A DNA stretch of 33,181 nucleotides from DATMNI01 sp035570275 (GTDB lineage: Bacteria > Acidobacteriota > Terriglobia > Bryobacterales > Bryobacteraceae), in the NCBI GenBank assembly GCA_035570275.1, contig DATMNI010000159.1:1-33181 (forward strand), written 5' to 3'. The notes under the pieces were generated by a model. That model worked only from the letters and a program-made list of their open reading frames with translations, ran no database searches and was not told the origin of the DNA. A program made the translations under genes and the position numbers. This document shows, piece by piece, positions 22,321 to 31,147 of this stretch (the first letter of the stretch is position 1; every line of letters begins with the position of its first letter).

Positions 22321-23180
22321 GGGAACTGACCGATTCCACGCTGGATCATCTGCGCGCCGTGGTCGATCTGCCGGACCTCACCGGGACCCGCTACGAGTTG
22401 GAAGGCGAAATCGGCCGCGGCGGGCTGGGCGTGGTCTATGCCGCACGCGACCAGCAGTTGCAGCGGCGCGTCGCCATCAAGGTGCTCGATTCCACGCTGC
22501 CCCCGTTGCGGCTGGAGGAGGAGGCTCGTGTGATCGCCAGCCTCGAACACCCGGCCATCGTCCCCATTTACGAAGCCGGCACGCTGCCCGATGGCCGCGC
22601 TTACTATGCCATGAAACTGGTGGCCGGCCAGCGGCTGGACCGCTACCTGCACGCGCAGTTGTCGCTGTCCGAGCGCCTGCGCCTCATCCAGAGAGCCGGC
22701 GAGGCGCTGGCTTTCGCGCACACGCGCGGCGTGGTGCATCGCGATCTGAAACCCCAGAACGTAATGGTGGGCTCATTCGGCGAGGTCTACGTGATGGATT
22801 GGGGCGTGGAGGGTGTGGCCGGAACGCCGCAATTCCGCGCGCCCGAGCAGGCGGGCGTGGCGGGTGGCGCGCCGGACCATCGTTCGGACGTTTACGCGAT
22901 GGGCGCGCTGCTGCAGTTCCTGTTGCCCGGCGCCGCGCCGCGGCCGCTGCGCCGGATTGCGGCCAAGGCCATGGCGGCGCGCCCGGATGCCCGCTACGTA
23001 GGCGTCCCGGCGCTGCTGCTCGACGTGCAGCGGTTTCAGGACGGCCTGGCGGTGGTGGCCTGCCCGGAAACCTGGTGGCAACAGTCGCGCCGGTTTGCCA
23101 TCCGCAACCAGGTCCTGCTGCTTCTGCTGGCGGCATTCGTGGCGGTAAAGTTTTTTCTGTTTTTTCTGCGCAGACTCTAA
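22317..23180 (+). CDS. Minimal membrane-anchored Ser/Thr protein kinase
   Basis: A 287-residue Hanks-type kinase. It has the P-loop EIGRGGLGVVYAA, the VAIKVLD lysine, the helix-C glutamate in LEEEARVIASLEHPAIV, the catalytic loop HRDLKPQNVMV, DWG instead of DFG, and the APEQA motif. Only about 12 residues separate DWG from APEQ, against roughly 20-30 in typical kinases, so the activation segment is very short. A C-terminal transmembrane helix (NQVLLLLLAAFVAVKFFLFF) ends the protein with almost no outside domain. GTG start overlaps the sigma-factor stop, so the two are coupled; the sigma factor is the likely substrate or partner. Confidence 0.88.
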   Translation: MRELTDSTLDHLRAVVDLPDLTGTRYELEGEIGRGGLGVVYAARDQQLQRRVAIKVLDSTLPPLRLEEEARVIASLEHPAIVPIYEAGTLPDGRAYYAMKLVAGQRLDRYLHAQLSLSERLRLIQRAGEALAFAHTRGVVHRDLKPQNVMVGSFGEVYVMDWGVEGVAGTPQFRAPEQAGVAGGAPDHRSDVYAMGALLQFLLPGAAPRPLRRIAAKAMAARPDARYVGVPALLLDVQRFQDGLAVVACPETWWQQSRRFAIRNQVLLLLLAAFVAVKFFLFFLRRL

Positions 23181-23228
23181 AGGAATTCCGGCGGACGCGG
23201 AATAGGATAGCGAAGGGAGTGAACGCCG

Positions 23229-23588
23229 ATGAACAAGATTGTGACCGGGTTGGTCTTCGGAGCCATACTCGGGTTGGTGGATGGGGCGACGGCCTGGTTT
23301 ACGCCTGAAGTGCGGCCGGCGATCGTCACCATCCTGATGGGGTCGACAGTTAAGGGAATGGTGGTGGGCCTGTTGAGCGGATGGTTTGCCCGTAAGGTAA
23401 ACTCCGTGACCTGGGGAGTTGCGTTCGGCGCTGTGATCGGGCTGTTCTTTGCCTATCTCATTGCGATGCAGCCGCAGCCCTCGGGGAACCACTACTATCT
23501 GGAAATCATGCTGCCGGGTTTTGTGGTGGGCGCCATCGTCGGCTTCCTGACGCAACGCGCAGGCGGGCCATCTCAGCAAACCGCATAA
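23229..23588 (+). CDS. Small polytopic membrane protein, unknown function
   Basis: A 119-residue protein with about four hydrophobic, glycine-rich segments: KIVTGLVFGAILGLVDGATA, VTILMGSTVKGMVVGLLSGW, VTWGVAFGAVIGLFFAYLIA and YLEIMLPGFVVGAIVGFLTQ. The repeated G-x3-G pattern suggests tightly packed helices. A GGGAG ribosome binding site precedes ATG 23229. It follows the kinase by 48 nt on the same strand and precedes a VOC gene by 22 nt, so it may share their transcript. No named family recognised. Confidence 0.78.
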   Translation: MNKIVTGLVFGAILGLVDGATAWFTPEVRPAIVTILMGSTVKGMVVGLLSGWFARKVNSVTWGVAFGAVIGLFFAYLIAMQPQPSGNHYYLEIMLPGFVVGAIVGFLTQRAGGPSQQTA

Positions 23589-23610
23589 GAATTCATAAAG
23601 GAGAACCAAC

Positions 23611-23979
23611 GTGCCAAGACCGATTCATTTCGAAATACCCGCGGAGAATCCCGAGCGGATCATGAACTTTTATGCCACCGTTTTCGGTTGGAAGTTCACC
23701 AAATGGGCGGGCCCCACGGACTACTGGTTGATTTCCACCGGCGACGCCGCGGAGCCCGGAATCAATGGCGGAATGCTGCCGCGCCGCGACCCGGCCCAGC
23801 CCTGCGTGAACACCGTGGGGGTGGCCAACCTGGACGAAACGCTGAAGACCGCGGAAAGCGCCGGCGGCGTATGCGTGGTGCCGAAGATGCCGATCCCCGG
23901 CGTGGGCTGGCTGGCGTACTGCCAAGACTCCGAAGGCAATATGATCGGGATGATGCAGGCGGATCCGCAGGCCGGGTAG
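23611..23979 (+). CDS. VOC-family protein
   Basis: A 122-residue glyoxalase/dioxygenase-superfamily protein starting at GTG 23611 with AAGGAG upstream. Features are PIHFEIPAENPERIMNFYAT VFGWKF (first beta-alpha-beta unit), DYWLISTGD, and the second-half VNTVGVANLDETLKTAESAG with PIPGVGWLAYCQDSEGNMIG MM near the end. His in IHFEI and Glu in SEGNMIG are at usual metal-ligand positions. Substrate unknown. It is probably co-transcribed with the small membrane protein upstream. Confidence 0.85.
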   Translation: MPRPIHFEIPAENPERIMNFYATVFGWKFTKWAGPTDYWLISTGDAAEPGINGGMLPRRDPAQPCVNTVGVANLDETLKTAESAGGVCVVPKMPIPGVGWLAYCQDSEGNMIGMMQADPQAG

Positions 23980-24104
23980 GGGCAGCGACACTACTTAATC
24001 GGCAGATTGGCTGCTTTTGAAACTGACGCCGCCGGTGGTCAGCGCCACTGGCTGATTGCCGGCTGTTTCCTCTGTCGATCCCGTTCGTCCCTCCGCCGAA
24101 ATAG

Positions 24105-24689
24105 TCAATGGTTGTGACAGAGTTTGCAGGCTGCTTCCTTCGAGTAGAGAAGGTCAGCCTTTACGGTGGATCCATGCGCGTTGTGGCACATGCCGCATCG
24201 CTCGAGCACTCCAGGATCGTGAGTGTGGATTTTGCCAAAATCATCGCGTTGATGGCAATCGAAACAGCCGCCTTTGAACATAAAACGGCCGCTCCGGCTT
24301 AAGCCGTAGCATTGGGTGCACTGCACATCGGCAATCGGCGGATGCTGGTGAAAGGGTTGAAAGCCTGCGGGAGGATTCGGACCTGCAAAGAAGTGCACTT
24401 CTTTCTTGCCGCCCTCCCACACCAGTACCAGTGAGTGCAAACCAGGCGGCGCCTGCAGCGTGGTGTGCAGGACATTCGGGAACGGCTGTTCGTTGGTGAT
24501 GAACGCGCCATCCAACTGTAGCTTTCCCGCTGGTGCCGTGGCGACTATGTCGATTTGGCCGCTCTTGTGGGATGAATTATCGGCCGGACGCAGGATCTTT
24601 CCTGCGTCATCATCGGCAGCACCCAGTAGTCCGCAGGTCAACGTCATGGCAGCGGCGAGGACGAGTCGGGCTTTTGATCGAATCATCAT
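24105..24689 (-). CDS. Triheme cytochrome c-type protein paired with hydroxy-acid dehydrogenase
   Basis: A ~194-residue exported protein. Its signal peptide (ARLVLAAAMTLTCGLLGA) is followed by an N-terminal beta domain (ILRPADNSSHKSGQIDIVA, LVLVWEGGKKEVHFF). The C-terminal ~80 residues carry three CxxCH haem sites, CFDCH, CGMCH and CKLCH, plus CTQCY, which keeps the cysteines but lacks the histidine. ATG 24689 overlaps the preceding dehydrogenase stop (ATGATG), so the genes are coupled. It is the likely electron acceptor of that dehydrogenase. The degenerate fourth site may be a lost haem site or bind something else. Confidence 0.85.
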   Translation of the reverse strand: MMIRSKARLVLAAAMTLTCGLLGAADDDAGKILRPADNSSHKSGQIDIVATAPAGKLQLDGAFITNEQPFPNVLHTTLQAPPGLHSLVLVWEGGKKEVHFFAGPNPPAGFQPFHQHPPIADVQCTQCYGLSRSGRFMFKGGCFDCHQRDDFGKIHTHDPGVLERCGMCHNAHGSTVKADLLYSKEAACKLCHNH

Positions 24690-25867
24690 GAACGAGTGCG
24701 AACGAATGAGCGATCGATCTGCGAAATCTTGCCCGTTCCGGCCATTCCCATGACGGCGGCCAACTCCGCCCGCAGAATTTCGACGACCCGCACCACTCCC
24801 GCCTGTCCGAACGCAGCCAGGCCCCATAGGTACGGACGCCCGATTCCCACCGCTGATGCCCCGAGCGCCAGCGCCTTAAACATGTCGGTGCCACGACGGA
24901 ATCCTCCATCCACCAAGACTGGGATCTTACCGTTAGCCGCCGCTACGCATTCGGGCAGCGCCTCGATAGTGGCCCCCACCTGGTCCAGTTGACGTCCACC
25001 ATGATTCGAAACGATCACGCCTGAAAGACCGTGTTTGACGGCACGCTCGGTATCCTCGGCGGTCATGACGCCCTTCACCACCACCGGAATCTTGCTTACC
25101 TCCCGCATTTGCTGCAGCGTCTCCCACGTCGGCGTAGGGAAGGGGCGTGGTTGCGGCACGTCGCCCGCCGTCCACAGCACATCGTCGGGATGGTAAAGCA
25201 ACTGGCCTTTTTCATTGCGGGGGACGCCTTTCATCTGGCACCAATTCCGCACCAGGCCGTTATGCATACTGCGTTCGCGATGCGATACGACATAAATGTC
25301 CACCGTGACGGAGATCGCCGAACAGCCCTGGTCCTCAAGTCTGTTGGCGAATTCCGCCATCTGGCTCTTGTTGCGGAACTCCGTCGCGGTGGTGTACTGC
25401 CACCAGGCCTTGGGCCCCTTGCCGGAGCCGACGACGTCGCTGATTCCCCCGTTCGTAATCATCATGGCATTGGCATTCCCCGCGGCCAATGCGGTCTCCT
25501 GCTCCCCGTTGAGAACGAAGCAGTTCTTGCCACCCGTCACGGAAAGATAGAACGGCTGCCGCAGCGAATTACCGAACAGAGAGATCGAGGTATCGATGGA
25601 AGCGACGTCGTTGAGAAGGAAATGAGGGCGGATGATCAGGTTGTCGAATCGGCTGCGGTTGGCCCGCAGCGAGGCCTCATCGTCGGACCCCTCGTCCAGG
25701 TAATCCCATGCGACAGGGTCGAGCTTAGCCTTTGCCAGCTTCGCGAAGTCAAAAACATTCACTTGTTTGAGCAGGTCGGTGAGTTCGCCGTATTTCTTAT
25801 CGGCGCGGAGCAGCGGTGAGGCGGCCAGAAACTGAGAAAACCGGAGCAGGGCTTGGCGTCGGTTCAT
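24686..25867 (-). CDS. FMN-dependent alpha-hydroxy-acid dehydrogenase, probably exported
   Basis: A 393-residue member of the lactate oxidase/lactate 2-monooxygenase/glycolate oxidase family, which oxidises 2-hydroxy acids to 2-oxo acids with FMN. Visible features are VAWDYLDEGSDDEASL near the start, PFYLSVTGGKN, SVTVDIYVVSHRERSMHNG, the lysine in VVVKGVMTAEDTERA, the catalytic His/Arg motif SNHGGRQLD, and the FMN phosphate loop VDGGFRRGTDMFKALALGAS. The N-terminus MNRRQALLRFSQFLAASPLL has a twin-arginine-like pattern, unusual for a typically cytosolic family and consistent with folded export. Coupled to a multihaem cytochrome gene downstream. Confidence 0.9.
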   Translation of the reverse strand: MNRRQALLRFSQFLAASPLLRADKKYGELTDLLKQVNVFDFAKLAKAKLDPVAWDYLDEGSDDEASLRANRSRFDNLIIRPHFLLNDVASIDTSISLFGNSLRQPFYLSVTGGKNCFVLNGEQETALAAGNANAMMITNGGISDVVGSGKGPKAWWQYTTATEFRNKSQMAEFANRLEDQGCSAISVTVDIYVVSHRERSMHNGLVRNWCQMKGVPRNEKGQLLYHPDDVLWTAGDVPQPRPFPTPTWETLQQMREVSKIPVVVKGVMTAEDTERAVKHGLSGVIVSNHGGRQLDQVGATIEALPECVAAANGKIPVLVDGGFRRGTDMFKALALGASAVGIGRPYLWGLAAFGQAGVVRVVEILRAELAAVMGMAGTGKISQIDRSFVRTRS

Positions 25868-25895
25868 GCTCAGTTAAGCTATCACAGCCGACAAA

Positions 25896-25914
25896 ATAGA
25901 TCAATGATAGATCA
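25896..25914. promoter_or_regulatory. 11-bp-spaced direct repeats in divergent promoter region
   Basis: ATAGATCA occurs at 25896-25903 and 25907-25914, one helical turn apart, with TGATCA recurring near 25953. The 118-bp region separates the divergent FMN-dehydrogenase and PQQ-dehydrogenase operons and is the only place for their promoters. Helically phased repeats suggest a regulator site that could control both. This is inference. Confidence 0.45.
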
Positions 25915-25985
25915 TCGGTTTCGTCTTCTCGCGCTCGAAACTCCCTGTGATATGATCATTCGGGTCAAGGCCTGACCGACATCGC

Positions 25986-27869
25986 ATGAAAGCTCAGACC
26001 ACCAGAAGGCAGTTCATGGGGACGGCTGCCGGAATGCTGCCCCTGGCGATCCGGGCCGCTGCCCCGGCGCCGGTCGGGTGGACGGTTTACGGCGGCGACC
26101 AGGCAGCCACGCACTATTCCCCGCTCAACCAGATCAACCGCGAAAACGTCGGGCGCCTGCGTCCCGCCTGGGTGCACAATGCGCCACCCGAAGCCGCGCG
26201 GTACCGGGGATCCGTCGAATGCACGCCGCTGGTGGTGGATGGGGTGATGTATATCGTCGGCGCGGCGTTGATCGTACAAGCTCTGGACGCGGCCACGGGT
26301 AAACTTCTGTGGACCCACGCGCCGTTAAACAATGGCCCGCAGAGACGCGGCGCCGGCACTAGCCGTGGCGTGACCTACTGGAAGGATGGGGACCGCGAGC
26401 GAATCTTTGCGCCGGTGCAAAACCACATCCTGTGCCTGAACGCCAAGAGCGGCAAGATTGTCGAGACCTTCGGCGATAACGGCGTCATCGACCTGGAGAA
26501 AGACGTCGACCGCGACCTGACCCACGGCGAATCCATCGTCGCGACTACGCCCGGTGGCATTTACCAGGACCTTCTGATCGTGTCCACGCGGGACGAAGAA
26601 GGCCCGCGGCCCGCCGCGCCGGGACACATCCGCGCTTATGACGTGCGAACCGGCAAACGTCGCTGGATCTTTCACACCATTCCGCATCCTGGAGAATTCG
26701 GCCATGACACATGGTCGCCCGATTCGTGGAAGAGCACCGGCGGAGCGAACTGCTGGGGCGGCCTGAGCATCGACGAAGCGCGCGGCCTGGTTTTTGTTTC
26801 CACCGGATCCGCCACCTTCGATTTTTACGGCGGCGACCGTGTGGGGGCGAATCTGTTCGCGAACTCAGTCATCGCACTAAAAGCGGGCACCGGGGAACGC
26901 GTGTGGCACTTTCAGACGGTGCATCACGACCTTTGGGATTACGACATTCCGTGCCAGCCGGCACTCATTACCATTACGCACGAGGGCAAAAAGGTGGACG
27001 TGGTGGCTCAGGTTTCGAAGACTGGCTGGGTCTACCTCTTCGAACGCGCCACCGGCAAACCGCTCTACCCGATCGAGGAACGCGCGGTGCCGCAGTCGGA
27101 CCTTCCGGGCGAGAAGACCTACCCGACGCAGCCTTTTCCCACCAACCCGCCGCCCTTCGCACGTCAGGGCATTTCGCGCGAAGACTTGACGAATATATCT
27201 CCCGAAGCTCACGCCTGGGTGACGGAACAACTTAAGGATTTTCGCTTCGGGCCGATGTTCACGCCGCCGGGCAAACAGGAAACTATTGTGTTGCCCGGCT
27301 ATCACGGCGGCGCCCTTTGGGGCGGAGCCAGTTTCGATCCGGACACCGAGTGGCTTTACGTGAATCACAACGAAATACCGTGGAGCACATCCCTGAGCGA
27401 TGCGCCCAAAGAGGCGGGCTTTCGGTACAACTTCAGCGGATACAAGCGCAACGTCGATCAGGATGGATACCCCGTCATCCGGCCGCCGTGGGGACGGATC
27501 TCCGCCATTGACCTGCGCAACTGCAAGATCGTATGGCAGGTGGCACATGGCGAGTACGCAGAGCTGACCGCGCGCGGCATCCCGCGGACGGGAACCTATA
27601 TCCGGGGCGGGAATATCGCTACCAAAGGCGGCCTTCTCTTCAGCGCTGGAACGTTAGACAACAAGTTTCGCGCCTATGACTCCAAGACCGGGAAGATTCT
27701 GTGGGAGACTTCCGTGGGCGGCGGAGCGTTTGCCACTCCGAGTACATACATGGTGAATGGGAAGCAATTCGTGGTTGTGCCGGTGAGCATCAGCCAGGAC
27801 TCGGCAGAGACAAGCCCAGCCGGGCCTTACAAGCCGGGCGATTTCGTCGCCTTCGCCCTGACTTCATGA
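25986..27869 (+). CDS. PQQ-dependent quinoprotein dehydrogenase, Tat-exported
   Basis: A 627-residue eight-bladed quinoprotein of the PQQ-dependent alcohol/glucose dehydrogenase family. The N-terminus TTRRQFMGTAAGMLPLAIRA is a twin-arginine signal. Family landmarks are YGGDQAATHYSPLNQINREN, the DAATGKLLWTH blade repeats, CWGGLSIDEARGLVFVSTGS, DLWDYDIPCQPALI, TGWVYLFERATGKPLYPIEE, and ATKGGLLFSAGTLDNKFRAY near the C-terminus. It oxidises an alcohol or sugar in the periplasm; the substrate is unknown. No fused cytochrome domain is present, but a pentaheme cytochrome gene overlaps its stop by 4 nt. Confidence 0.92.
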   Translation: MKAQTTRRQFMGTAAGMLPLAIRAAAPAPVGWTVYGGDQAATHYSPLNQINRENVGRLRPAWVHNAPPEAARYRGSVECTPLVVDGVMYIVGAALIVQALDAATGKLLWTHAPLNNGPQRRGAGTSRGVTYWKDGDRERIFAPVQNHILCLNAKSGKIVETFGDNGVIDLEKDVDRDLTHGESIVATTPGGIYQDLLIVSTRDEEGPRPAAPGHIRAYDVRTGKRRWIFHTIPHPGEFGHDTWSPDSWKSTGGANCWGGLSIDEARGLVFVSTGSATFDFYGGDRVGANLFANSVIALKAGTGERVWHFQTVHHDLWDYDIPCQPALITITHEGKKVDVVAQVSKTGWVYLFERATGKPLYPIEERAVPQSDLPGEKTYPTQPFPTNPPPFARQGISREDLTNISPEAHAWVTEQLKDFRFGPMFTPPGKQETIVLPGYHGGALWGGASFDPDTEWLYVNHNEIPWSTSLSDAPKEAGFRYNFSGYKRNVDQDGYPVIRPPWGRISAIDLRNCKIVWQVAHGEYAELTARGIPRTGTYIRGGNIATKGGLLFSAGTLDNKFRAYDSKTGKILWETSVGGGAFATPSTYMVNGKQFVVVPVSISQDSAETSPAGPYKPGDFVAFALTS

Positions 27870-28378
27870 CACGGAAACTGTTCGGATGGGCGGCCTGGAT
27901 GGTGGCCGCGGCGGCCTGGGCTCAGTCTTCCGCGCCAGCCACCGTGCCGCCGAAAACGCCGCCCGCGCAACCGATCCCCTTCAACCACAAAACGCACGCG
28001 GCGGCAGGACTGACCTGCCTGGGCTGCCACACCATCGCTGCTCCCGGAGATCTGGCCGGATTTCCTGGCGCGGCATTCTGCCTGGGCTGCCATGACACCG
28101 TCAAGAAGGACAGCACCGCGATCCAGACCCTGAAGGCTTTCGCCGGCGAGCGGAAGCCAATTCCGTGGGTGAGGATCTACAAACTTCCGGGATTCGTGTA
28201 TTTCTCGCACCAGGTGCATCACAAGCAGGGCCATGTCGCGTGCGAAGTTTGTCATGGTCCGGTGGCCGATCGGGATATCATCGTGCGAGAAAAGTCCGTT
28301 GCTATGGCGGACTGCATGAAGTGCCACGATCAATACAAGGCTCCGAACGGCTGCGATCTCTGCCACGATTCCCATTGA
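27866..28378 (+). CDS. Pentaheme cytochrome c (class III / c7-like)
   Basis: A 170-residue exported multihaem cytochrome with signal peptide (LFGWAAWMVAAAAWAQ). Five CxxCH sites are visible: CLGCH, CLGCH, CEVCH, CMKCH and CDLCH. Extra histidines for bis-His ligation include FNHKTHA and YFSHQVHHKQGHV, the F-x-H-x2-H pattern of class III (c7/c3-like) cytochromes. Its ATGA overlaps the PQQ-dehydrogenase stop, so the pair is translationally coupled, and it most likely takes electrons from PQQH2. Confidence 0.92.
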   Translation: MTRKLFGWAAWMVAAAAWAQSSAPATVPPKTPPAQPIPFNHKTHAAAGLTCLGCHTIAAPGDLAGFPGAAFCLGCHDTVKKDSTAIQTLKAFAGERKPIPWVRIYKLPGFVYFSHQVHHKQGHVACEVCHGPVADRDIIVREKSVAMADCMKCHDQYKAPNGCDLCHDSH

Positions 28379-28543
28379 CGAGCGTTCAATGATCTAGGGT
28401 GCTCAACCGTTTGGATTTCGCGGTTCATTCGCGGAATCCGGTCAAAATGATGGTCGCGGCTCTGTTACAGGTGTCGCGTATTCGCTGGTTGCTAGACCAT
28501 GAGTTGCGGCCCGAAGTCACCATCGAATAGACTCGATGCTGAT

Positions 28544-29535
28544 ATGCTTGCTACGCGATTCTATTTGATCGGAGCATTCTTTTTTGTTTCCGCAACCTGT
28601 GCGGCCCAATCCACCGCCGACGACGCGGCGAGGTCGGACCCGATTGCATACCTGAATCGCGCACTCGATGAAATGCAGACCCGTTCGCTTCGGCGGGACC
28701 ACATAGACTGGCCTCGACTTCGCTAAGAGACGCTCGCTCGCGCCGCGCGTGCCGAAATCACGGTTGATACCTACGGCGCGATCCGGTTCGCCCTTGCCAG
28801 TCTGGATGACCATCACAGCTCATTTCATCCGACCCCGGCGCCTGCAGGACCTCGAAGCCAAGCGAAAAGCACTGCGGCAGCCGGCGCCGGAGCCCGCGCC
28901 ACAGCCGGGGCCGTCGAGCCCATTCACCGGGAGATATGAACCCGAAGGCCGCCTCGCGACATTTGGGGGCAAGACTTTCGCCCTCGTCGTGGTAACCAAA
29001 TGCTTTCCCGAAACCGACCGGCAATTCATTGCCTACGAAACGAAACTCCAGCGGATCGTCGCAGACCTGGACAAATCTCATCCCGCTGGCTGGATCGTGG
29101 ACCTGCGCGGCAACGTGGGCGGCAACATGTGGCCGACGCTCGCCGGGATAGGCCCCTTGCTTGGCGAAGGTGATCACCTCGGGGAGTTCTTCACGCTGGA
29201 TGGCCACTCTACCTGGAAATATCGCGATGGCGTAGCCGCCGAGATAAAGGACGGCAAGGAAGACCCATACCCCGCAGTCGCCGGTGCACCTTACAAACTG
29301 GCGGGCACTCCCAAGGTCGCTCTCCTCATCGATCGCGGCACCGGCAGTTCGGGCGAGGCGGTCGCGATCGCGTTTCGAGGTCGCCCGGAAACGCGATTCT
29401 TTGGCGACCACACCCAAGGCGCTTCCACTGCCAATGGCGTCTTCAAGCTTTCCGATGGCGCTTCCATGTGGCTGACCATCGGCGTGGACGCAGACCGGAC
29501 AGGAAAGCAATACCTGGAGGGTTTTGATCCGGATG
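28544..29535 (+). pseudogene. Broken S41-family peptidase gene
   Basis: ATG 28544 begins a signal peptide (FYLIGAFFFVSATCAAQ) and a family-like N-terminus that hits TAA at 28724-28726 after HIDWPRLR. In the same frame it continues ETLARAARAEITVDTYGAIR FALASLDDHHSSFHPTP. One extra base near 28842 then shifts the frame into LQDLEAKRKALRQ and the catalytic domain (GWIVDLRGNVGGNMWPTLAG, nucleophile region DRGTGSSGEAVAIA, FFGDHTQGASTANGVFKLSD). Family-like sequence ends near 29510-29535, where the frame runs into sequence antisense to an esterase fragment. Nonsense, frameshift and 3' truncation make this a pseudogene. Confidence 0.82.
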
Positions 29536-30691
29536 ATTCCATGGTCCCGAGCAAATGGTCGTTGGGCAGCCTGCCCAACAGTTTCGGGAAACGCTCGAAC
29601 GGCCCCTGGTCGTAGTAGGCGTTGGTATCGGCATAAACATCGATGCTTTGGAAGGCGTGAAAGTCCACCGGATCCGGACAGAATCCCCACGCGCCGCCGA
29701 AATACTCGGGGTAGAAGATCTGTTGCGCCAGTGTCATCCAGCCGCCGGTAGACCCGCCGAACACCACACGCGCCCACGATTCGCCGATCCCGCGGAATTC
29801 CTTTTCAACCGCGGGATATAGCTCTTTCGTCAGCGCGTCGCCGTAGGGGCCCGCGTTGGCGGTATTCACACCGTAGGAATCGTCGTAGTAGGGCGTGGGG
29901 TGGCTGGTGACCACCAGCAGCATCCTGGGCAGCCGGCCCGAAGTCCAATCCTGATAGAACTGGTATGCCACTGCATCGCGTCCGCTCCCCGCATCGCCGG
30001 CCGGCGGCGTGTCGCGAAACCCGAAAAAGTCGCCGCCGAAATGTCCCTGCAGAAAAGCCACTGGGTAATGCTGCTTACTATCGTCGAAATCCCGCGGCAC
30101 CAGCACGGCCGCCTCCAGGAAAATCGGATGGCCCCAAAACACAGTCAACAGCTTGCTTTGCACCCGCAAGTGCCGGACGTACCTGGTGTCTTTTGGTGGA
30201 TCGATCGGCGGTACGGTTTCAGTGAGGTCCAGTTGCACCGTCGACGATTCGTGCACCTCGACACGTTGCGGCTTGCTGTACTAATTTCCGGGCGACCGGC
30301 TCCACTGCTGCCCTTCCCCGTGATCGGAATGCAGTTTCAGGACGTGACCGTCCGCACGGTGGAAAGTCTCGTAGACGTTGAGCACAGCCTGAACATTGTA
30401 CGTGCCCGGGGGAAGGTCGGCGAGCGTGGGCAGCGGAGAGCCAGCCGTGTCCGAGCCCATCTCGACGCTGTCGCCGGGCTTCCAGCCATCCGCGTCTTTG
30501 CCGAAAATCTGCTGGGTCCCCAGTCCCCATCGCACTTGAAACCGGGGCTCGCCCTGCATTTGCTTCGACACCACTACGATGAGCCTTCCGTCCCGCGAGG
30601 TGGATCCGGTTTCGGGCGCCAGTTTCACCTGGAAGCGGGTAGCGGCGGGCAGCAAACCTGCCGTCAGAAGCAAGAACAGCGAACGGTGCAT
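29536..30691 (-). pseudogene. Broken secreted esterase (alpha/beta hydrolase fold)
   Basis: Starting at ATG 30691, a signal peptide (MHRSLFLLLTAGLLPAA) and an N-terminal beta domain (RFQVKLAPETGSTSRDGRLI) run to an in-frame TAG at 30281-30283. The frame then continues as one protein: YSKPQRVEVHESSTVQLDLT, AAVLVPRDFDDSKQHYPVAF LQGHFGGDFFGF, and the nucleophile motif FGGSTGGWM, up to ERFPKLLGRLPNDHLLGTME. Beyond about 29535 the frame reads antisense of the S41 peptidase, so the C-terminal part with the catalytic His is missing. One premature stop plus truncation indicate a pseudogene; a shorter reading from 30256 is unlikely to fold. Confidence 0.8.
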
Positions 30692-31147
30692 TACAGAATT
30701 ATCGCTCAAGTGCGGACAGCCCTCCGGGCCTGCCATGCCGGCACCGCCCCCCAGCACGCAGCCTATGATGCGGGTCTATGGGTTGGCGTCCAGGAGAGTT
30801 CGTCGCAGCTTTCCAGAGGGAACTGTAGAGTTCGGACTTTCTTAATGGACCTTGCTGATGTGCGCATTATCAAGTGTGGCCGAGTAGATTTTCCTGCCGG
30901 TGCTGCGGGGCGCCACCGGTGAGCGCCTGGTGAGCCTGGTGATGAGAGCTTGGTTGCATTCTCACCCCCACTTCGATAGTCTTGGACTCAGCCTATGACT
31001 GTCCGCTAGTCCAACCCGGCTGGCAACACCGCAAGCGCGCCAATTGCGCTGGGTGTGGTGTGCCCGATCGGGTTCGGCCTTCGCTCGCAGCCTGTAACAT
31101 GGGCATTCCTGCCCGTGTTTGTTTGAGACCACAGGAGTGGAACAGTC
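30692..31147. other. Intergenic stretch between esterase remnant and rsgA
   Basis: No frame in this 456-nt stretch has a recognisable product. Its only clear structure is the hairpin repeat at 31097-31118. The rsgA promoter should lie in its right half and that of the broken esterase in its left half, but no convincing -35/-10 pair was identified. Confidence 0.6.
31097..31118. repeat. Short hairpin repeat 30 bp before rsgA (copy 2)
   Basis: ACATGGGCA-TTCC-TGCCCGTGT forms a 9-bp stem with one mismatch. It is the reverse-complement relative of 16719-16738. Located in the leader of rsgA, it could affect translation or be a remnant repeat. Confidence 0.6.

Noticed and set aside
29900..30922. 340-residue plus-strand frame
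   Set aside because: Antisense to the decayed esterase, whose signal peptide, beta domain and GGSTGG motif are clear; the plus-strand product shows no domain.
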